Positions 53,482 to 62,712 of a stretch of DNA of 63,787 nucleotides are shown piece after piece. A program made the translations under genes and the position numbers. This DNA comes from UBA9676 sp036005525. GTDB taxonomy: Bacteria > Actinomycetota > Actinomycetes > Streptosporangiales > Streptosporangiaceae. The first letter of the stretch is position 1. Each line of letters opens with the position of its first letter. The stretch is from positions 1 through 63,787 of the forward strand of contig DASYQM010000105.1 in the NCBI GenBank assembly GCA_036005525.1, given 5' to 3'. The notes beneath the pieces were generated by a model that ran no database searches, was not told the origin of the DNA, and saw only the letters and a program-made list of their open reading frames with translations.

Positions 53482-55779
53482 TCAGGTCACCAGCTGCCGT
53501 GCGGCGCGGGCGCGGCACAGACGCAGCACGTTGCCGACAACCTGGTGGCCGACGCTTCCGGCCGCGGTCAGGATCGACTCCGGGTGGAACTGCACCGCCC
53601 ACCGGCCGGCCGCCAGGTCCTCGATCGCCATCACCACCTGGTCAGCCGTCACCGCCGTCACCTCGAACCCGCCCTTGACCTGTTCGGGCACCGCGTACAG
53701 CGAGTGATAACGGGCGGCCGTGAACTCGGCCGGCAGGCCCGCCAGCAGGCCGGCGCCGGGGCCGCCCGGCCCGCCCGGCCCGTCCGCCCGGGTTCGCAGC
53801 ACGGTGCCGGGCTTGCCGTGCACGGGATCGCCGAGCAGCGCGAGTTCGCCGCCCGCATGCTCCACCATTGCCTGCAGGCCCAGGCATACCCCGAAGGCGG
53901 GCAGCCCCCGCAGGTCCAGCTGGGCCAGCAGCTGCGTGCAGGCGAAGTCGGCGGGGCGGCCCGGCCCCGGCGACAGCACCACCAGGTGCGGGGCGAACTC
54001 GTCCAGGGACACCAGGGGCAGGCCAGCGCGCAGCGTCAGCACGTCCGCTCCCTGCTCACGGAAGTAGCCGGCCAGCGTGTGCACGAACGAGTCCTGGTGA
54101 TCCACCAGCAGCACCCGCGTGCCCTCGCCCGGCAGCGGGGCCGTACGCCCGGCGGGCGCCTCTGGGCCGGCCACGCGCGCGGCGGCGGGTTCCGGTGCCG
54201 CCGCGGCGGCCCCGTCAGCCCCGTCGGCCAGCGTTTCGAGCAGGGCGCGCGCCTTCAGCTCGGTCTCCCGCTCCTCGGCCAGCGGATCGGAGTCGAAGAG
54301 CAGCGTCGCGCCGGCCCGCACCGTGGCGACCCCGTTCCTGATGTGCGCCGTGCGCAGCGTGAGGCCGGTGTTCATGCCGCCGTCGAAGCCGATCATGCCA
54401 ACCGCGCCGCCGTACCAGCAGCGGGGTGCCCGCTCGTGGTCCTCGATGAACTGCATCGCCCACGTCTTGGGCGCGCCGGTGACCGTCACCGCCCACATGT
54501 GGGTGAGGAAGGCGTCCAGGGCGTCGAGCCCGGGCCGCAGCCGGCCCTCGATGTGGTCGACCGTGTGGATCAGCCGGCTGTACATCTCGATCTGCCGCCG
54601 GCCGATTACCCGCACGCTGCCCGGCACGCAGACCCGCGACTTGTCGTTGCGGTCCACGTCGGTGCACATCGTCAGCTCCGACTCTTCCTTGACCGAGTTG
54701 AGCAGCGCACGGATGTTGGCGGCGTCCTCCAGCGGGTCGGCACCACGCCGGATCGTGCCGGAGATCGGGCAGGTCTCCACCCGGTCCCCGGCCACCCGCA
54801 CATACATCTCGGGCGACGCGCCGACGAGGCACTCGCCCTCCCCGAGGTTGAAGAAGAACTCGTATGGAGCAGGGTTGCGCCGCCGCAGCCGGAGGTAGAA
54901 GGAGGCCGGGGCAGCGCACGGTGCATGGAAGGTGTGGCTGGGCACGACCTCGAACAGGTCGCCACGGGCGAACCGGTCCCTGGCCCGCTCGACGATGCGG
55001 GCGTAGGAGCCCGGCTCGGGGCCATGCGGGATGTGACCAGCGGCCTGCGGGCCGGCACCGGCCGGGGCGGGCGGCGTCTGGCGCGGCAGTCCCCGCGTCG
55101 ACACGCCCGCCACCGTGAAGTCGTACCGGTACCGGATGGCCGTCTCGCGCTTGCGGTCGAGCACGTAAAGCTCGTCCGGCAGGTGCAGGACCAGGTCGCG
55201 CTGCTCGCTGGTCCGCTGATGACGCAGCTCGACCGGTTCGAACTGGAACGCGAGGTCGTAGCCGAACGCGCCGTACAGTCCCAGGTGGGGGTCGTCGCCG
55301 GCCAGGTCAGCGATCACCTCCCGCAGCGCGGAGAAGACGGTGGGCCGGCGGCTCCGGTCCTCCTCGGCCAGCACACCGGCGGGATCGGGTACCACCACCG
55401 CGACCTCTGCCGCCGGCCGGCCGTCCGCATCGGGGCCGGCGGCAAGGGCGCGCTCACCCGCCCGCAGCAGGGCCGCGCCGAGGACCGGGAGCAGGACCTC
55501 ACCCCGCGCGTTGAGCGCCCTGGCGCTGATCCGGCGGCCATGGGCGACGATCTCGGCGCAGGGATTCACATAGGCCATATGCCAGCGGCTGTAGCGGCCC
55601 GGGTACTCCATGCCTGAGCTGAGCACCCCGCCGCGCAGCCCTTCCACCTGCAGGCAGATGGTGTCCAGGATCTGCTCGTCGAACGGCTCAGCGATCCTGC
55701 TGATACGCACGCCGCCCGCGGTCACGGTCTGCGTGCTGGCGATGCCTGCCGCCTGGCCAATCTCTGCTGCCGGGTCCAC
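53482..55779 (-). CDS. anthranilate synthase, fused TrpE-TrpG form
   Basis: Converts chorismate and glutamine to anthranilate, the first step of tryptophan synthesis (or of an anthranilate-derived product). Of 765 residues, about 1-505 are the chorismate-binding synthase: SSGMEYPGRYSRWHMAYVNP near the N-terminus, FEVVPSHTFH, CLVGASPEMYVRV, PISGTIRRGADPLEDAANI, TMCTDVDRNDKSRVC and GAVGMIGFDGGMNTGLTLRT. About 560-765 are the class I glutaminase: VVLSPGPGRPADFACTQLL, FGVCLGLQAMVEHAGGELAL with its nucleophile Cys, and VQFHPESILT. The GTG at 55777-55779 follows GGGAG. Control by the Trp attenuator upstream shows that tryptophan regulates it. Confidence 0.95.
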   Translation of the reverse strand: MDPAAEIGQAAGIASTQTVTAGGVRISRIAEPFDEQILDTICLQVEGLRGGVLSSGMEYPGRYSRWHMAYVNPCAEIVAHGRRISARALNARGEVLLPVLGAALLRAGERALAAGPDADGRPAAEVAVVVPDPAGVLAEEDRSRRPTVFSALREVIADLAGDDPHLGLYGAFGYDLAFQFEPVELRHQRTSEQRDLVLHLPDELYVLDRKRETAIRYRYDFTVAGVSTRGLPRQTPPAPAGAGPQAAGHIPHGPEPGSYARIVERARDRFARGDLFEVVPSHTFHAPCAAPASFYLRLRRRNPAPYEFFFNLGEGECLVGASPEMYVRVAGDRVETCPISGTIRRGADPLEDAANIRALLNSVKEESELTMCTDVDRNDKSRVCVPGSVRVIGRRQIEMYSRLIHTVDHIEGRLRPGLDALDAFLTHMWAVTVTGAPKTWAMQFIEDHERAPRCWYGGAVGMIGFDGGMNTGLTLRTAHIRNGVATVRAGATLLFDSDPLAEERETELKARALLETLADGADGAAAAAPEPAAARVAGPEAPAGRTAPLPGEGTRVLLVDHQDSFVHTLAGYFREQGADVLTLRAGLPLVSLDEFAPHLVVLSPGPGRPADFACTQLLAQLDLRGLPAFGVCLGLQAMVEHAGGELALLGDPVHGKPGTVLRTRADGPGGPGGPGAGLLAGLPAEFTAARYHSLYAVPEQVKGGFEVTAVTADQVVMAIEDLAAGRWAVQFHPESILTAAGSVGHQVVGNVLRLCRARAARQLVT

Positions 55780-55816
55780 CTGTGCTCCCTGGGTGAGGGC
55801 CCGGCCGACGAAAGTC

Positions 55817-55849
55817 AGGAGCGACCGTCGCTGCCGGGCGGTCGCTCCT
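55817..55849 (-). terminator. trp attenuator terminator hairpin
   Basis: On the minus strand, AGGAGCGACCG pairs with CGGTCGCTCCT (11 bp, 11-nt loop), followed by GACTTTCG. It lies between the leader peptide and the anthranilate synthase start, the position of a transcription attenuator. Confidence 0.85.
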
Positions 55850-55881
55850 GGATGTGCGCTGCACGCGAGCCAGTTACCGCC

Positions 55882-55923
55882 TTACCGGCGGCGCCACCAC
55901 TGAGGGCTGCGGCTGGCTCGCAT
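55882..55923 (-). CDS. trpL: tryptophan leader peptide
   Basis: A 13-codon open frame MRASRSPQWWRRR with two adjacent Trp codons (55894-55899), starting ATG at 55921-55923 and ending TAA. GCGAGCCAG inside the leader can pair with CTGGCTCGC just after its stop (about 55865-55873), which would let the terminator form; a ribosome stalled at the Trp codons covers the first segment and frees the second to interfere with the terminator. This is the classical trp attenuation layout. Confidence 0.85.
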   Translation of the reverse strand: MRASRSPQWWRRR

Positions 55924-56101
55924 GGCGCGAGCTTACCGGTCTGCCCGCCCGGGCGCCACCGTGGTACGTCCCGCCCTGACCGCGCCAGGCAATGGCCTGG
56001 CCGCTGCCCGGGACCGCTTATCGCCAGCCGCCCGTCCCGCCACCTGGGCCGGCCCGCCGAAGGCTTCGTTTGGCCCGACGGAGATCGCGGCTGCCGCGCG
56101 G

Positions 56102-56905
56102 TCAGGCGAGTGCGAAGACGGCGGTGACGGTGACGGTCACCCGCTGGCGGCCGGGTGAGACCGGCACCGGTGAGGGGGTGTCCGACGACCGGGCGGCGCC
56201 CGGGGCGATCACCGGCAGCGGCTCCGCGGAGCCCTGCTCCGACATGCTCACCACCGGCCCGACCGACCTGCCCAGCGCCCTCGCGTACTGGGCCGCCTTG
56301 GTCCTGGCATCCGCCACCGCCCTGGCCCGGGCCGCCGCGAGCAGCGAGCTGGCATCGCTCACGTTGAGGGAGACGCCGTCCACCTCGGTGGTGTTGCCAC
56401 CGGCCCGCACGGCGTCACTGATTTGGGTGCCCGCGATCGCCAGCCTGCGCAGGGTGACCGCGATCGACTCGCTGACCCCGTACCCGGTCGGCAGCGCCGA
56501 GTTGCCGGCGTACTGCGGCTGGATCGACATGCCGGAGGTCTGTATGTCGGAACGCCGCACACCGGATCTCGCCAGCGCAGCGGTGACCGCACGGACCGCA
56601 TGGTTGGCCTGCTGCAGCGCGGCGCTGACCGAGGCATCGCTGGTCTGCACGCCCATGGACAGCATCAGCCGATCCGGGGCGCCGGACACGGCGCCGGTAC
56701 CGGTGACGGTGATCTTGGCACCCGAGGCCCCGTCGGCACCGGCAGCGGTGCCGGGCTGGACGGCCAGGGTGCGGCCTGAAGCTGTGGCCGCGGCCGCGGG
56801 GTCGCCGCCCTGGGCGGCCCCGGCGGCGAAGGCGCCGATCAGCAGGCCGGCGGCCGTGACGCCCGTGAGCAGCGCCCGCTGAGTGGAGGTGAGTCGGACG
56901 AGCAT
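56102..56905 (-). CDS. secreted SIMPL-domain (DUF541) protein
   Basis: A 267-residue exported protein. Residues 1-35 form a signal peptide (a basic start, then LLTGVTAAGLLIGAFAAGAA) and are followed by a short Ala/Gly spacer. The SIMPL domain at about 62-250 has KITVTGTGAVSGAPDRLMLS, MGVQTSDASVSAALQQANH, SDIQTSGMSIQPQY, and ALRARAVADARTKA-type helix RARAVADARTKAAQYARALG. The domain (YggE, BP26) is linked to oxidative stress in E. coli, but the function is unknown. GGAGG precedes the ATG at 56903-56905. Confidence 0.92.
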   Translation of the reverse strand: MLVRLTSTQRALLTGVTAAGLLIGAFAAGAAQGGDPAAAATASGRTLAVQPGTAAGADGASGAKITVTGTGAVSGAPDRLMLSMGVQTSDASVSAALQQANHAVRAVTAALARSGVRRSDIQTSGMSIQPQYAGNSALPTGYGVSESIAVTLRRLAIAGTQISDAVRAGGNTTEVDGVSLNVSDASSLLAAARARAVADARTKAAQYARALGRSVGPVVSMSEQGSAEPLPVIAPGAARSSDTPSPVPVSPGRQRVTVTVTAVFALA

Positions 56906-57000
56906 GGCGGGCCTCCAGGATCAGTGGAGATGATCACCGCTTCGACGTGCCGCCGCCGCCGCTGGTTCCGCCCATTCAGCCCAGCTCGGCCGCCGTCCGC

Positions 57001-57885
57001 TCAGGACCGGCGCGCAGGCTCTGGCGTATCGCGGGTCTCAGCCTCCACGATCTTGGAGCTGGAGAGCACCGCGATCCCGACCACCGCCGCCGCCCCGCCG
57101 GCCAGCTGGAAACCGAGATCCAGCGGCGACGACGCGAGTTGCTCGCCGAAGATGGTGGCCCCGATCACCACCGCGCAGACCGGCTCCAGCGTGTCGATGA
57201 CCGGCAGGCTCAGCGACAGGGCCCCCGCACCGAAGGCACTCTGGCCGAACAGCGCGCTCACCACCCCGGTGGCCGCCAGGGCGTACGGCTCCCACTGCAC
57301 AAGGGTTGTCCAGCCAACGCTTGAGAACAGGTCGACGGTGCTCTTGGTAAGCGCGTCGCCGAGCCCGTAGAGCGCGCCGGCGGCGGCGGCCAGCCAGATG
57401 ACCCGCGCCTTGCCCCGCACCCGGAGCGCGGCCACTGCCGCCAGCGCCACCAGGATGCCCATGGCCAGGAAAACCGGGATCCATATGCCGATCGCCGGGG
57501 CGCTCACCCCGCTGGTCGGCGGCGAGACAGCGAGGAAGATGGCGATCCCGGCGGCCACGGTTAGCGCACCGAGTATGTCCCGCATGGTGAGCCTGCGCCG
57601 TTGACGGCGGGCGATCAGGGGCAGCGCGAACAGGACGTCGGTGGCGGCGATCGGCTGCACCAGGGTCAGCGGGCCGAAGACGAGCGCTACCCCCTGGACG
57701 ACGAACGAGAACGCCTCCAGCGCGACGCCCGCAACCCATCGTGGCTGGCGGACCAGATGCCACAGCAGGGCGAACCGCAGTACCTGCTCACTGGACTGGC
57801 GGGCGACCCCCTGCTGCATGATTGAGCCGACCGCGAAGCAGAAGCCCGCAGCGAGCGCCGCAACGACGGCAATCGTGGTCGCCAC
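57001..57885 (-). CDS. DMT-superfamily (EamA/NIPA-like) transporter
   Basis: A 294-residue protein of about nine or ten membrane spans, with the internal duplication typical of drug/metabolite transporters: ALAAGFCFAVGSIMQQGVAR in the first half and GVVSALFGQSAFGAGALSLS, VIDTLEPVCAVVIGATIFGE in the second. Substrate unknown. The pattern VLRFALLWHLVRQPRWVAGV resembles the magnesium-transporter-like NIPA group in actinobacteria, but this is not firm. Starts at GTG 57883-57885. Confidence 0.87.
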   Translation of the reverse strand: MATTIAVVAALAAGFCFAVGSIMQQGVARQSSEQVLRFALLWHLVRQPRWVAGVALEAFSFVVQGVALVFGPLTLVQPIAATDVLFALPLIARRQRRRLTMRDILGALTVAAGIAIFLAVSPPTSGVSAPAIGIWIPVFLAMGILVALAAVAALRVRGKARVIWLAAAAGALYGLGDALTKSTVDLFSSVGWTTLVQWEPYALAATGVVSALFGQSAFGAGALSLSLPVIDTLEPVCAVVIGATIFGEQLASSPLDLGFQLAGGAAAVVGIAVLSSSKIVEAETRDTPEPARRS

Positions 57886-58227
57886 CTGACCGCATACCCT
57901 CCCCTGGGGGCCATTCCCCCACCATCATCGGCCGTGATGCTCCGGCCGCAAGCACCGGGACGCCCTTGGCGACGGCACAGCCGCCCGGGCCGCCGGAGGT
58001 CGACCAAGGTACCGGAGCTGATCTTCGCCCGGTAGCTGGCCGGCGCTCGCACACGGCCCGGCCAGCGCCGGGCCGCGCCGTGCCCTTTCGCGTTCCCGCA
58101 AAGGCATCCTGCGCACGGCCCCAGGTGGAAGGCGTAGCCGGTAACGGGGCGCGCGTTCAGCGCCCGGTCAGTTTTGGCACGCTGAATGGTCAAACGGGGC
58201 GCGGTTACCGGGTCACGGCCGCGGCCG
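57886..58227. other. intergenic region, no gene seen
   Basis: About 340 nt between the DMT transporter start and the MHYT protein end, both minus. GGGCGC (58147-58152) and GCGCCC (58160-58165) form a short hairpin around a 7-nt loop, of uncertain meaning. No convincing coding frame was found on either strand. Confidence 0.45.
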
Positions 58228-59016
58228 TCAAGCCCGTTCGGACTGCCTGGCGATCCGCTCCATGAGGGCGGCGTCCTCGCGGATCTCGGCCTCCGTCGGT
58301 GCCAGAGTGATGATTGCCGTCAGGACGAACGTCACGGCGGTGATGCCCAGGATGAGCGGCAGCAGGAAGGCCAGCCCGGTGGCGCCGCTTCCCATGCCCA
58401 ACATGCCGCCGCCGGGTGCCGCCTGGACTCTCAAGGCGGCCATGCCGGTGTAGTGCATGCCGCTCACGGCCACGCCCATGATCAGGGAGGCGAGCAGGGT
58501 GTTCCGCACGCCGCCAAGGCGCAGCGCGGCCCACAGCGCGGCGGTTCCCGCGACGACCGCGATGAGGACCGAGAGGGCGAGCAGCAGCCCGTTGTAGCCC
58601 ATCGTGTCGGGCATCCGCATGGCCCACATGCCCATGTAGTGCATGCTTGCGACGCCCACCCCGATAATCGTGCCGCCGATCAGCAACGGGCCCGGCCCTT
58701 CCCCGCCGAAGCCCACGATGAGGAGGCCGACGCTGACCACGGCGACGGCGATGAGCATGCTCAAGATGGTGACCGGCACGCTGTAGGTGATCGTCTGGCC
58801 CGGGATGCTGAACCCGAGCATGGCGATGAAGTGCATGACCCAGATGCCCGTGATTCCGATCGACACCGCCGCCAGCAGCAGCCACCGCGCACGCTGCGCG
58901 CCACGCATCGCCCGGGCGCGGGCCGTGCACTGCAGGCCGAGGAAGCAGCCGAGGCACGACGTCAGGTAGGCAAGTCCCGGGTTGAGCGGGCCGTACGCGA
59001 AGTTCTGGACTACCAC
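58228..59016 (-). CDS. MHYT-domain membrane sensor protein
   Basis: A 262-residue membrane protein with seven spans. Three MHYT-type motifs are visible: GIWVMHFIAMLGFSIPG, GVASMHYMGMWAMRM and GMHYTGMAALRVQ, which are thought to bind copper and sense a diatomic gas. There is no attached GGDEF/EAL or kinase domain; it ends in a short charged tail (DAALMERIARQSERA). GGAGG 4 nt before a GTG at 59014-59016 fixes the start; the frame's extension to 59130 is not supported. Confidence 0.9.
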   Translation of the reverse strand: MVVQNFAYGPLNPGLAYLTSCLGCFLGLQCTARARAMRGAQRARWLLLAAVSIGITGIWVMHFIAMLGFSIPGQTITYSVPVTILSMLIAVAVVSVGLLIVGFGGEGPGPLLIGGTIIGVGVASMHYMGMWAMRMPDTMGYNGLLLALSVLIAVVAGTAALWAALRLGGVRNTLLASLIMGVAVSGMHYTGMAALRVQAAPGGGMLGMGSGATGLAFLLPLILGITAVTFVLTAIITLAPTEAEIREDAALMERIARQSERA

Positions 59017-59529
59017 GAGGCCTCCACCTGTTCGCACGCCGCCACGGCGGATGGCCGCATGCCAGCGGACATTTCTTTTTTCGGGGGCCGCCTCCCCCAA
59101 ACATGTCACGCCGGGCGACTGCGGATGCACGAGTTGACACTGTTGTGACCAGACTCACCAGGTCGCCCTCCGTGCTGCCGGGTATGCGGCACCGCGTCAT
59201 GCGGACCTGGAGACGTACAGCAGTGCAAGTCCACGATGGCATACCAATAAAGGGCCTGTGAGGTTCTGGTTGGGCATGGCCGCCCATATGGAACATCTTG
59301 ACTATCGGGTCCTACCGATACAGACTTTGGTTCGCAATGGTTGCTCGGCTTAGGGTGATGCCGCAGCATCGCAGCCGGGAACGCTGCATCGCCATGGACC
59401 TGCCATCCGGCGCAGGTTAGCTGGGCGGGACAGCCTAACCGGCATCACGGCTTGGCCGGGGTGCCCGCCACGGCGCCCATGACAGCCCTGGGACACAGCA
59501 ACGAATGCCGAGCTGTAGAGGCAGGGGCA
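59017..59529. promoter_or_regulatory. upstream region of the microcompartment genes, with a candidate promoter
   Basis: About 510 nt between the divergent MHYT gene and the aminotransferase. TTGACT at 59298-59303 is a good -35 hexamer; TACAGA at 59319-59324 is the weak -10 match at 15-nt spacing. Between them lies the interrupted palindrome ATCGG-N6-CCGAT (59304-59319), a possible operator. The region at 59200-59350 is clearly less GC-rich than the genes. No gene was identified in it. Candidate only. Confidence 0.35.
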
Positions 59530-60840
59530 GTGCGCGACTACGACGTGTTCACCGTCGAGTCCAAGGCCGACGTGCTGGAGAAGTCCCGCGAGTACTGGAA
59601 CCCCGGGAAGACCGGCTTCTGGGTGGATACCGGCGTCGACCTGGTTATCGACCGCCGGGAGGACTACTACATCTGGGACATGTCGGGGGCCCGGCTGATC
59701 GATGTTCACCTCAATGGTGGGACCTTCAACCTGGGCCACCGCAACGCGGAACTGGTCGAGGCGATCACCACCGGCATGCGAACCTTCGATATCGGCAACC
59801 ACCACTTTCCCTCCAGCGCACGCGCCGCGCTCGCCACGGAACTCGTCCGCTGGGCACCGTCCAACCTCACAAAGGTCGTCTACGGCAGCGGCGGTGGCGA
59901 GGCGATTGACATCGCGCTGAAGACGGCCCGGCATGCCACCAGGCGGCGGCGGATCGTCTCGATCGCTAAGGCTTACCACGGCCATACCGGCCTCGCCGTG
60001 GCCACGGGCGACGACCGGTTCTCCAAGATCTTTCTGGCCGACCGGCCGGATGAGTTCACTCATGTGCCGTTCAACGACCTGGCGGCAATGGAGCAGGCGC
60101 TGGCACCGGGCGACGCGGCGGCCGTGATCATGGAGACGATCCCGGCGACCTACGGCTTCCCGCTGCCCGAACCGGGCTATCTGGAAGCCGTCAAGGAACT
60201 CTGCGAGTCGCACGGCACCGTCTACATAGCCGACGAGGTGCAAACCGGGCTGATGCGCACCGGAGAGATGTGGGGGATCAGCAAGCACGGCATCGAGCCG
60301 GACATCCTCGTGACCGGCAAGGGCCTGTCCGGCGGGATGTACCCGATCGCCGCTGTGCTGGTCAGCGAGCAGTGTGCCGGATGGCTGACCGAGGACGGCT
60401 TCGCGCACATCTCCAGCTTCGGCGGGGCCGAGCTTGGCTGCGTCGCCGCACTGAAGACGCTGGAGATCTGCACCCGCCCGCAGACCAGGTCGATGGTGCA
60501 TTACATCGCCGATCTCGTCGGCCGCGGGCTGCGTGACATTCAGGCCCGCTATCCAGATTGGTTCACCGGCATCCGGCAGAACGGCGTGGTCATGGGCCTG
60601 GAGTTCAACCATCCCGAGGGGGCCAAGTACGTCATGCGGCACCTGTACGCGACCGGAGTATGGGCGATCTTCTCGACCCTGGACCCGCGGGTGCTGCAGT
60701 ACAAACCCGGCGTGCTGATGACTCCGGAGCTGTGCGAGGAACTGCTGGACCGCACCGAGGCGGGAATCGGCCGGGCCTGGGCCGAGGTGAGACGCCGCCC
60801 GACGGGCAGCCCGGCCCCCGTGGCCGGGAGGGCGCGATGA
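59530..60840 (+). CDS. class III PLP-dependent aminotransferase/phospho-lyase, microcompartment-associated
   Basis: A 436-residue fold-type I PLP enzyme. The N-terminal blocks are YYIWDMSGARLIDVHLNGGT and NLGHRNAELVEAI, the cofactor region has YGSGGGEAIDIALKTAR, AYHGHTGLAVATGDD and YIADEVQTGLMRTGEM (aspartate under the pyridine ring), and the Schiff-base lysine is in DILVTGKGLSGGMYPIAAV. Family members are either omega-aminotransferases or the ethanolamine-phosphate/aminopropanol-phosphate phospho-lyases. The longer frame begins with a TTG at 59452; the GTG at 59530-59532 after GAGGCAGGGG is more likely, and an ATG at 59479 is possible. Its stop overlaps the aldehyde dehydrogenase start (ATGA), so it is part of the compartment operon. 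It has no encapsulation-type helix visible at its C-terminus. Confidence 0.88.
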   Translation: MRDYDVFTVESKADVLEKSREYWNPGKTGFWVDTGVDLVIDRREDYYIWDMSGARLIDVHLNGGTFNLGHRNAELVEAITTGMRTFDIGNHHFPSSARAALATELVRWAPSNLTKVVYGSGGGEAIDIALKTARHATRRRRIVSIAKAYHGHTGLAVATGDDRFSKIFLADRPDEFTHVPFNDLAAMEQALAPGDAAAVIMETIPATYGFPLPEPGYLEAVKELCESHGTVYIADEVQTGLMRTGEMWGISKHGIEPDILVTGKGLSGGMYPIAAVLVSEQCAGWLTEDGFAHISSFGGAELGCVAALKTLEICTRPQTRSMVHYIADLVGRGLRDIQARYPDWFTGIRQNGVVMGLEFNHPEGAKYVMRHLYATGVWAIFSTLDPRVLQYKPGVLMTPELCEELLDRTEAGIGRAWAEVRRRPTGSPAPVAGRAR

Positions 60841-62708
60841 CCGGCCCCCGGGCGCGCAGCAACGCGGGGGAAGGGCGGACGTCTCCCCTCGCCGGCTCAC
60901 CGACCGCCGGCAGGCGCGGGCGGCAGCGGAATAGCAGGGCAGCATCCGCGGATCTGGCTGCTACTTCCGGCGCGGGGACACGCATCCAGGGGGCTGTGCC
61001 TGACGCCGAGCCGGCCCGTGATCGGCGGTCAGTCAAGACAGCCCGGGCCGTGAACCCGGCTCGCCATGGAGCACGTGGCAGGACGGCGCAGACGGCCGGT
61101 GGCCAGCACCCAGCCGACCGGCACGCCACGGAGCCGGTGCACCCGGGAACGTCGGCTATACACGCGGCACGGCAGATGCTCGCCCGCGCGCACTGGGCCG
61201 CCGGGGCGTTCGCGGGCTACGACCGATCCTCGGTGCTGCGGATCAGCGAGGCAGTCGCGCGGGCCGCGCACGCGCAGGCCCGCCGCTACGCCGAGTGGGC
61301 GGTAAAGGAAACCGGTTTCGGGGTGGCCGAGCACAAGGCCCTCAAGAACGAGGCGTGCTCGCTGGGCCTGCTCCAGCGGTACCGGAACGAGGACTACGTG
61401 AGTCCACGCACCGACCCGGCTGCGAAGATCCTCTCCGTACCGCGCCCGGCGGGGGTCATCCTGGCGCTGACCCCGTCGACAAACCCCGTGTGCACGGTGT
61501 TCTTCAAGGTCATTCTCGCGTTGCTGACCCGCAACGCGATCGTGGTCAGCCCGCATCCGATGGCGCGGGACTGCTGTACCGACGCTGCCCGGCTGCTGGC
61601 CGCGGCCGCCACCGACGCTGGCGCCCCCGACGGAGCCATCCAGGTGGTCGAAGAGCCAACAGTCGAGCTGGTCCAGGCCCTGATGGCCGACCCGGTGACC
61701 GATGTGATCGTGGCCACCGGCGGCACCGCGATGGTGCGCGCGGCCTACCGGTCCGGAAACCCGGCGCTCGGCGTCGGTCCGGGCAACGTGCCCGTCCTCG
61801 TGGACACGACGGCCGACCTCGCCGCGGCGGCAGCGCGGATCGCCGAGAGCAAGGCGTTCGACAACTCGCTGCTGTGCACCAACGAGTCGGTCCTCATCGC
61901 CACGGAACCCGTCGCAGACCGCCTGACCAGGGAACTCGCCCGGCAGCGCGCGGTTGTCCTCGAAGAGGGTGCGACCGCCCGGCTGCGGGCCTACCTGTTC
62001 CCGGACGGGATGCTCAACGGCGAGGCGATCGGCCAGGACGCGACCTGGATCGCCAAGCAGGCCGGGATCCGGGTGCCGCCCCGGACCAAGGTGCTGATCA
62101 CACCGTTCGGCCTGGTATTGCCCGAGGAACCCCTGGCCCGGGAGAAGCTCTGCCCGGTGCTCGGCATGGTCCGGGCGCGGGACGCGGAAGCCGGGATCGC
62201 CGCGGCACGCGCGGTGGTCCGCATCGGCGGCACCGGCCACTCCGCGGCGATCCACAGCAGCGATCCCGCGGTGATCATGCGCTTCGCGGAACGGGTCCCG
62301 GTGCTGCGGGTGGCGGTCAACGCCGGGAACAGCACTGGCAGCGCTGGCCTGGACACGAACTTGGCGCCGTCGATGACGCTCGGTACGGGGTTCGCCGGGG
62401 GCAGCTCGATCGGAGAAAACCTGGAGCCGCAGCACCTGGTCAACTGGGTCCGGGTGGCCTATAACGCAGCAAACGACGTGCCGTTCGGCGATTTCACGGG
62501 GCTCAGTCCGTGGGGCGTCCCGGCAGGCCCGGTGCCGCCGTACCCGTTCGCCTCGAACCTTCCGCCGCCAGATGGCGGCACCAGGCCGGCCGCCCAGCCG
62601 ACGGCGCCGGCCCGGCTGGGCGGCGCGGCACCACCCGCCGCGGACCGGATGCGCGAGCAGCTCCGCGCCCTGATCATCGAAGAACTCCGCCGGCTCGGCA
62701 AGGTCTAG
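60837..62708 (+). CDS. CoA-acylating aldehyde dehydrogenase with C-terminal encapsulation peptide
   Basis: PduP/EutE/AdhE-type enzyme that oxidises an aldehyde to its acyl-CoA with NAD+ and CoA. The catalytic residue is Cys347 in DNSLLCTNESVLI; TPSTNPVCTVFFKVILALLT, NAIVVSPHPMARDC and RIGGTGHSAAIHS are typical of the acylating group, and SMTLGTGFAGGSSIGENLEP the C-terminal signature. The last 18 residues, REQLRALIIEELRRLGKV, form an amphipathic helix after a Gly/Pro/Ala linker, which is the arrangement of encapsulation peptides that target cargo into microcompartments. The first 105 residues are a basic, low-complexity extension not present in PduP. Starts at ATG 60837 overlapping the aminotransferase; followed 4 nt later by the shell gene. 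Confidence 0.93.
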   Translation: MTGPRARSNAGEGRTSPLAGSPTAGRRGRQRNSRAASADLAATSGAGTRIQGAVPDAEPARDRRSVKTARAVNPARHGARGRTAQTAGGQHPADRHATEPVHPGTSAIHAARQMLARAHWAAGAFAGYDRSSVLRISEAVARAAHAQARRYAEWAVKETGFGVAEHKALKNEACSLGLLQRYRNEDYVSPRTDPAAKILSVPRPAGVILALTPSTNPVCTVFFKVILALLTRNAIVVSPHPMARDCCTDAARLLAAAATDAGAPDGAIQVVEEPTVELVQALMADPVTDVIVATGGTAMVRAAYRSGNPALGVGPGNVPVLVDTTADLAAAAARIAESKAFDNSLLCTNESVLIATEPVADRLTRELARQRAVVLEEGATARLRAYLFPDGMLNGEAIGQDATWIAKQAGIRVPPRTKVLITPFGLVLPEEPLAREKLCPVLGMVRARDAEAGIAAARAVVRIGGTGHSAAIHSSDPAVIMRFAERVPVLRVAVNAGNSTGSAGLDTNLAPSMTLGTGFAGGSSIGENLEPQHLVNWVRVAYNAANDVPFGDFTGLSPWGVPAGPVPPYPFASNLPPPDGGTRPAAQPTAPARLGGAAPPAADRMREQLRALIIEELRRLGKV

Positions 62709-62712
62709 CGCG

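Noticed and set aside
58147..58165. Short hairpin with a TTTT stretch nearby as an intrinsic terminator
   Set aside because: The T run is on the plus strand, but both flanking genes are on the minus strand, so the orientation does not fit.
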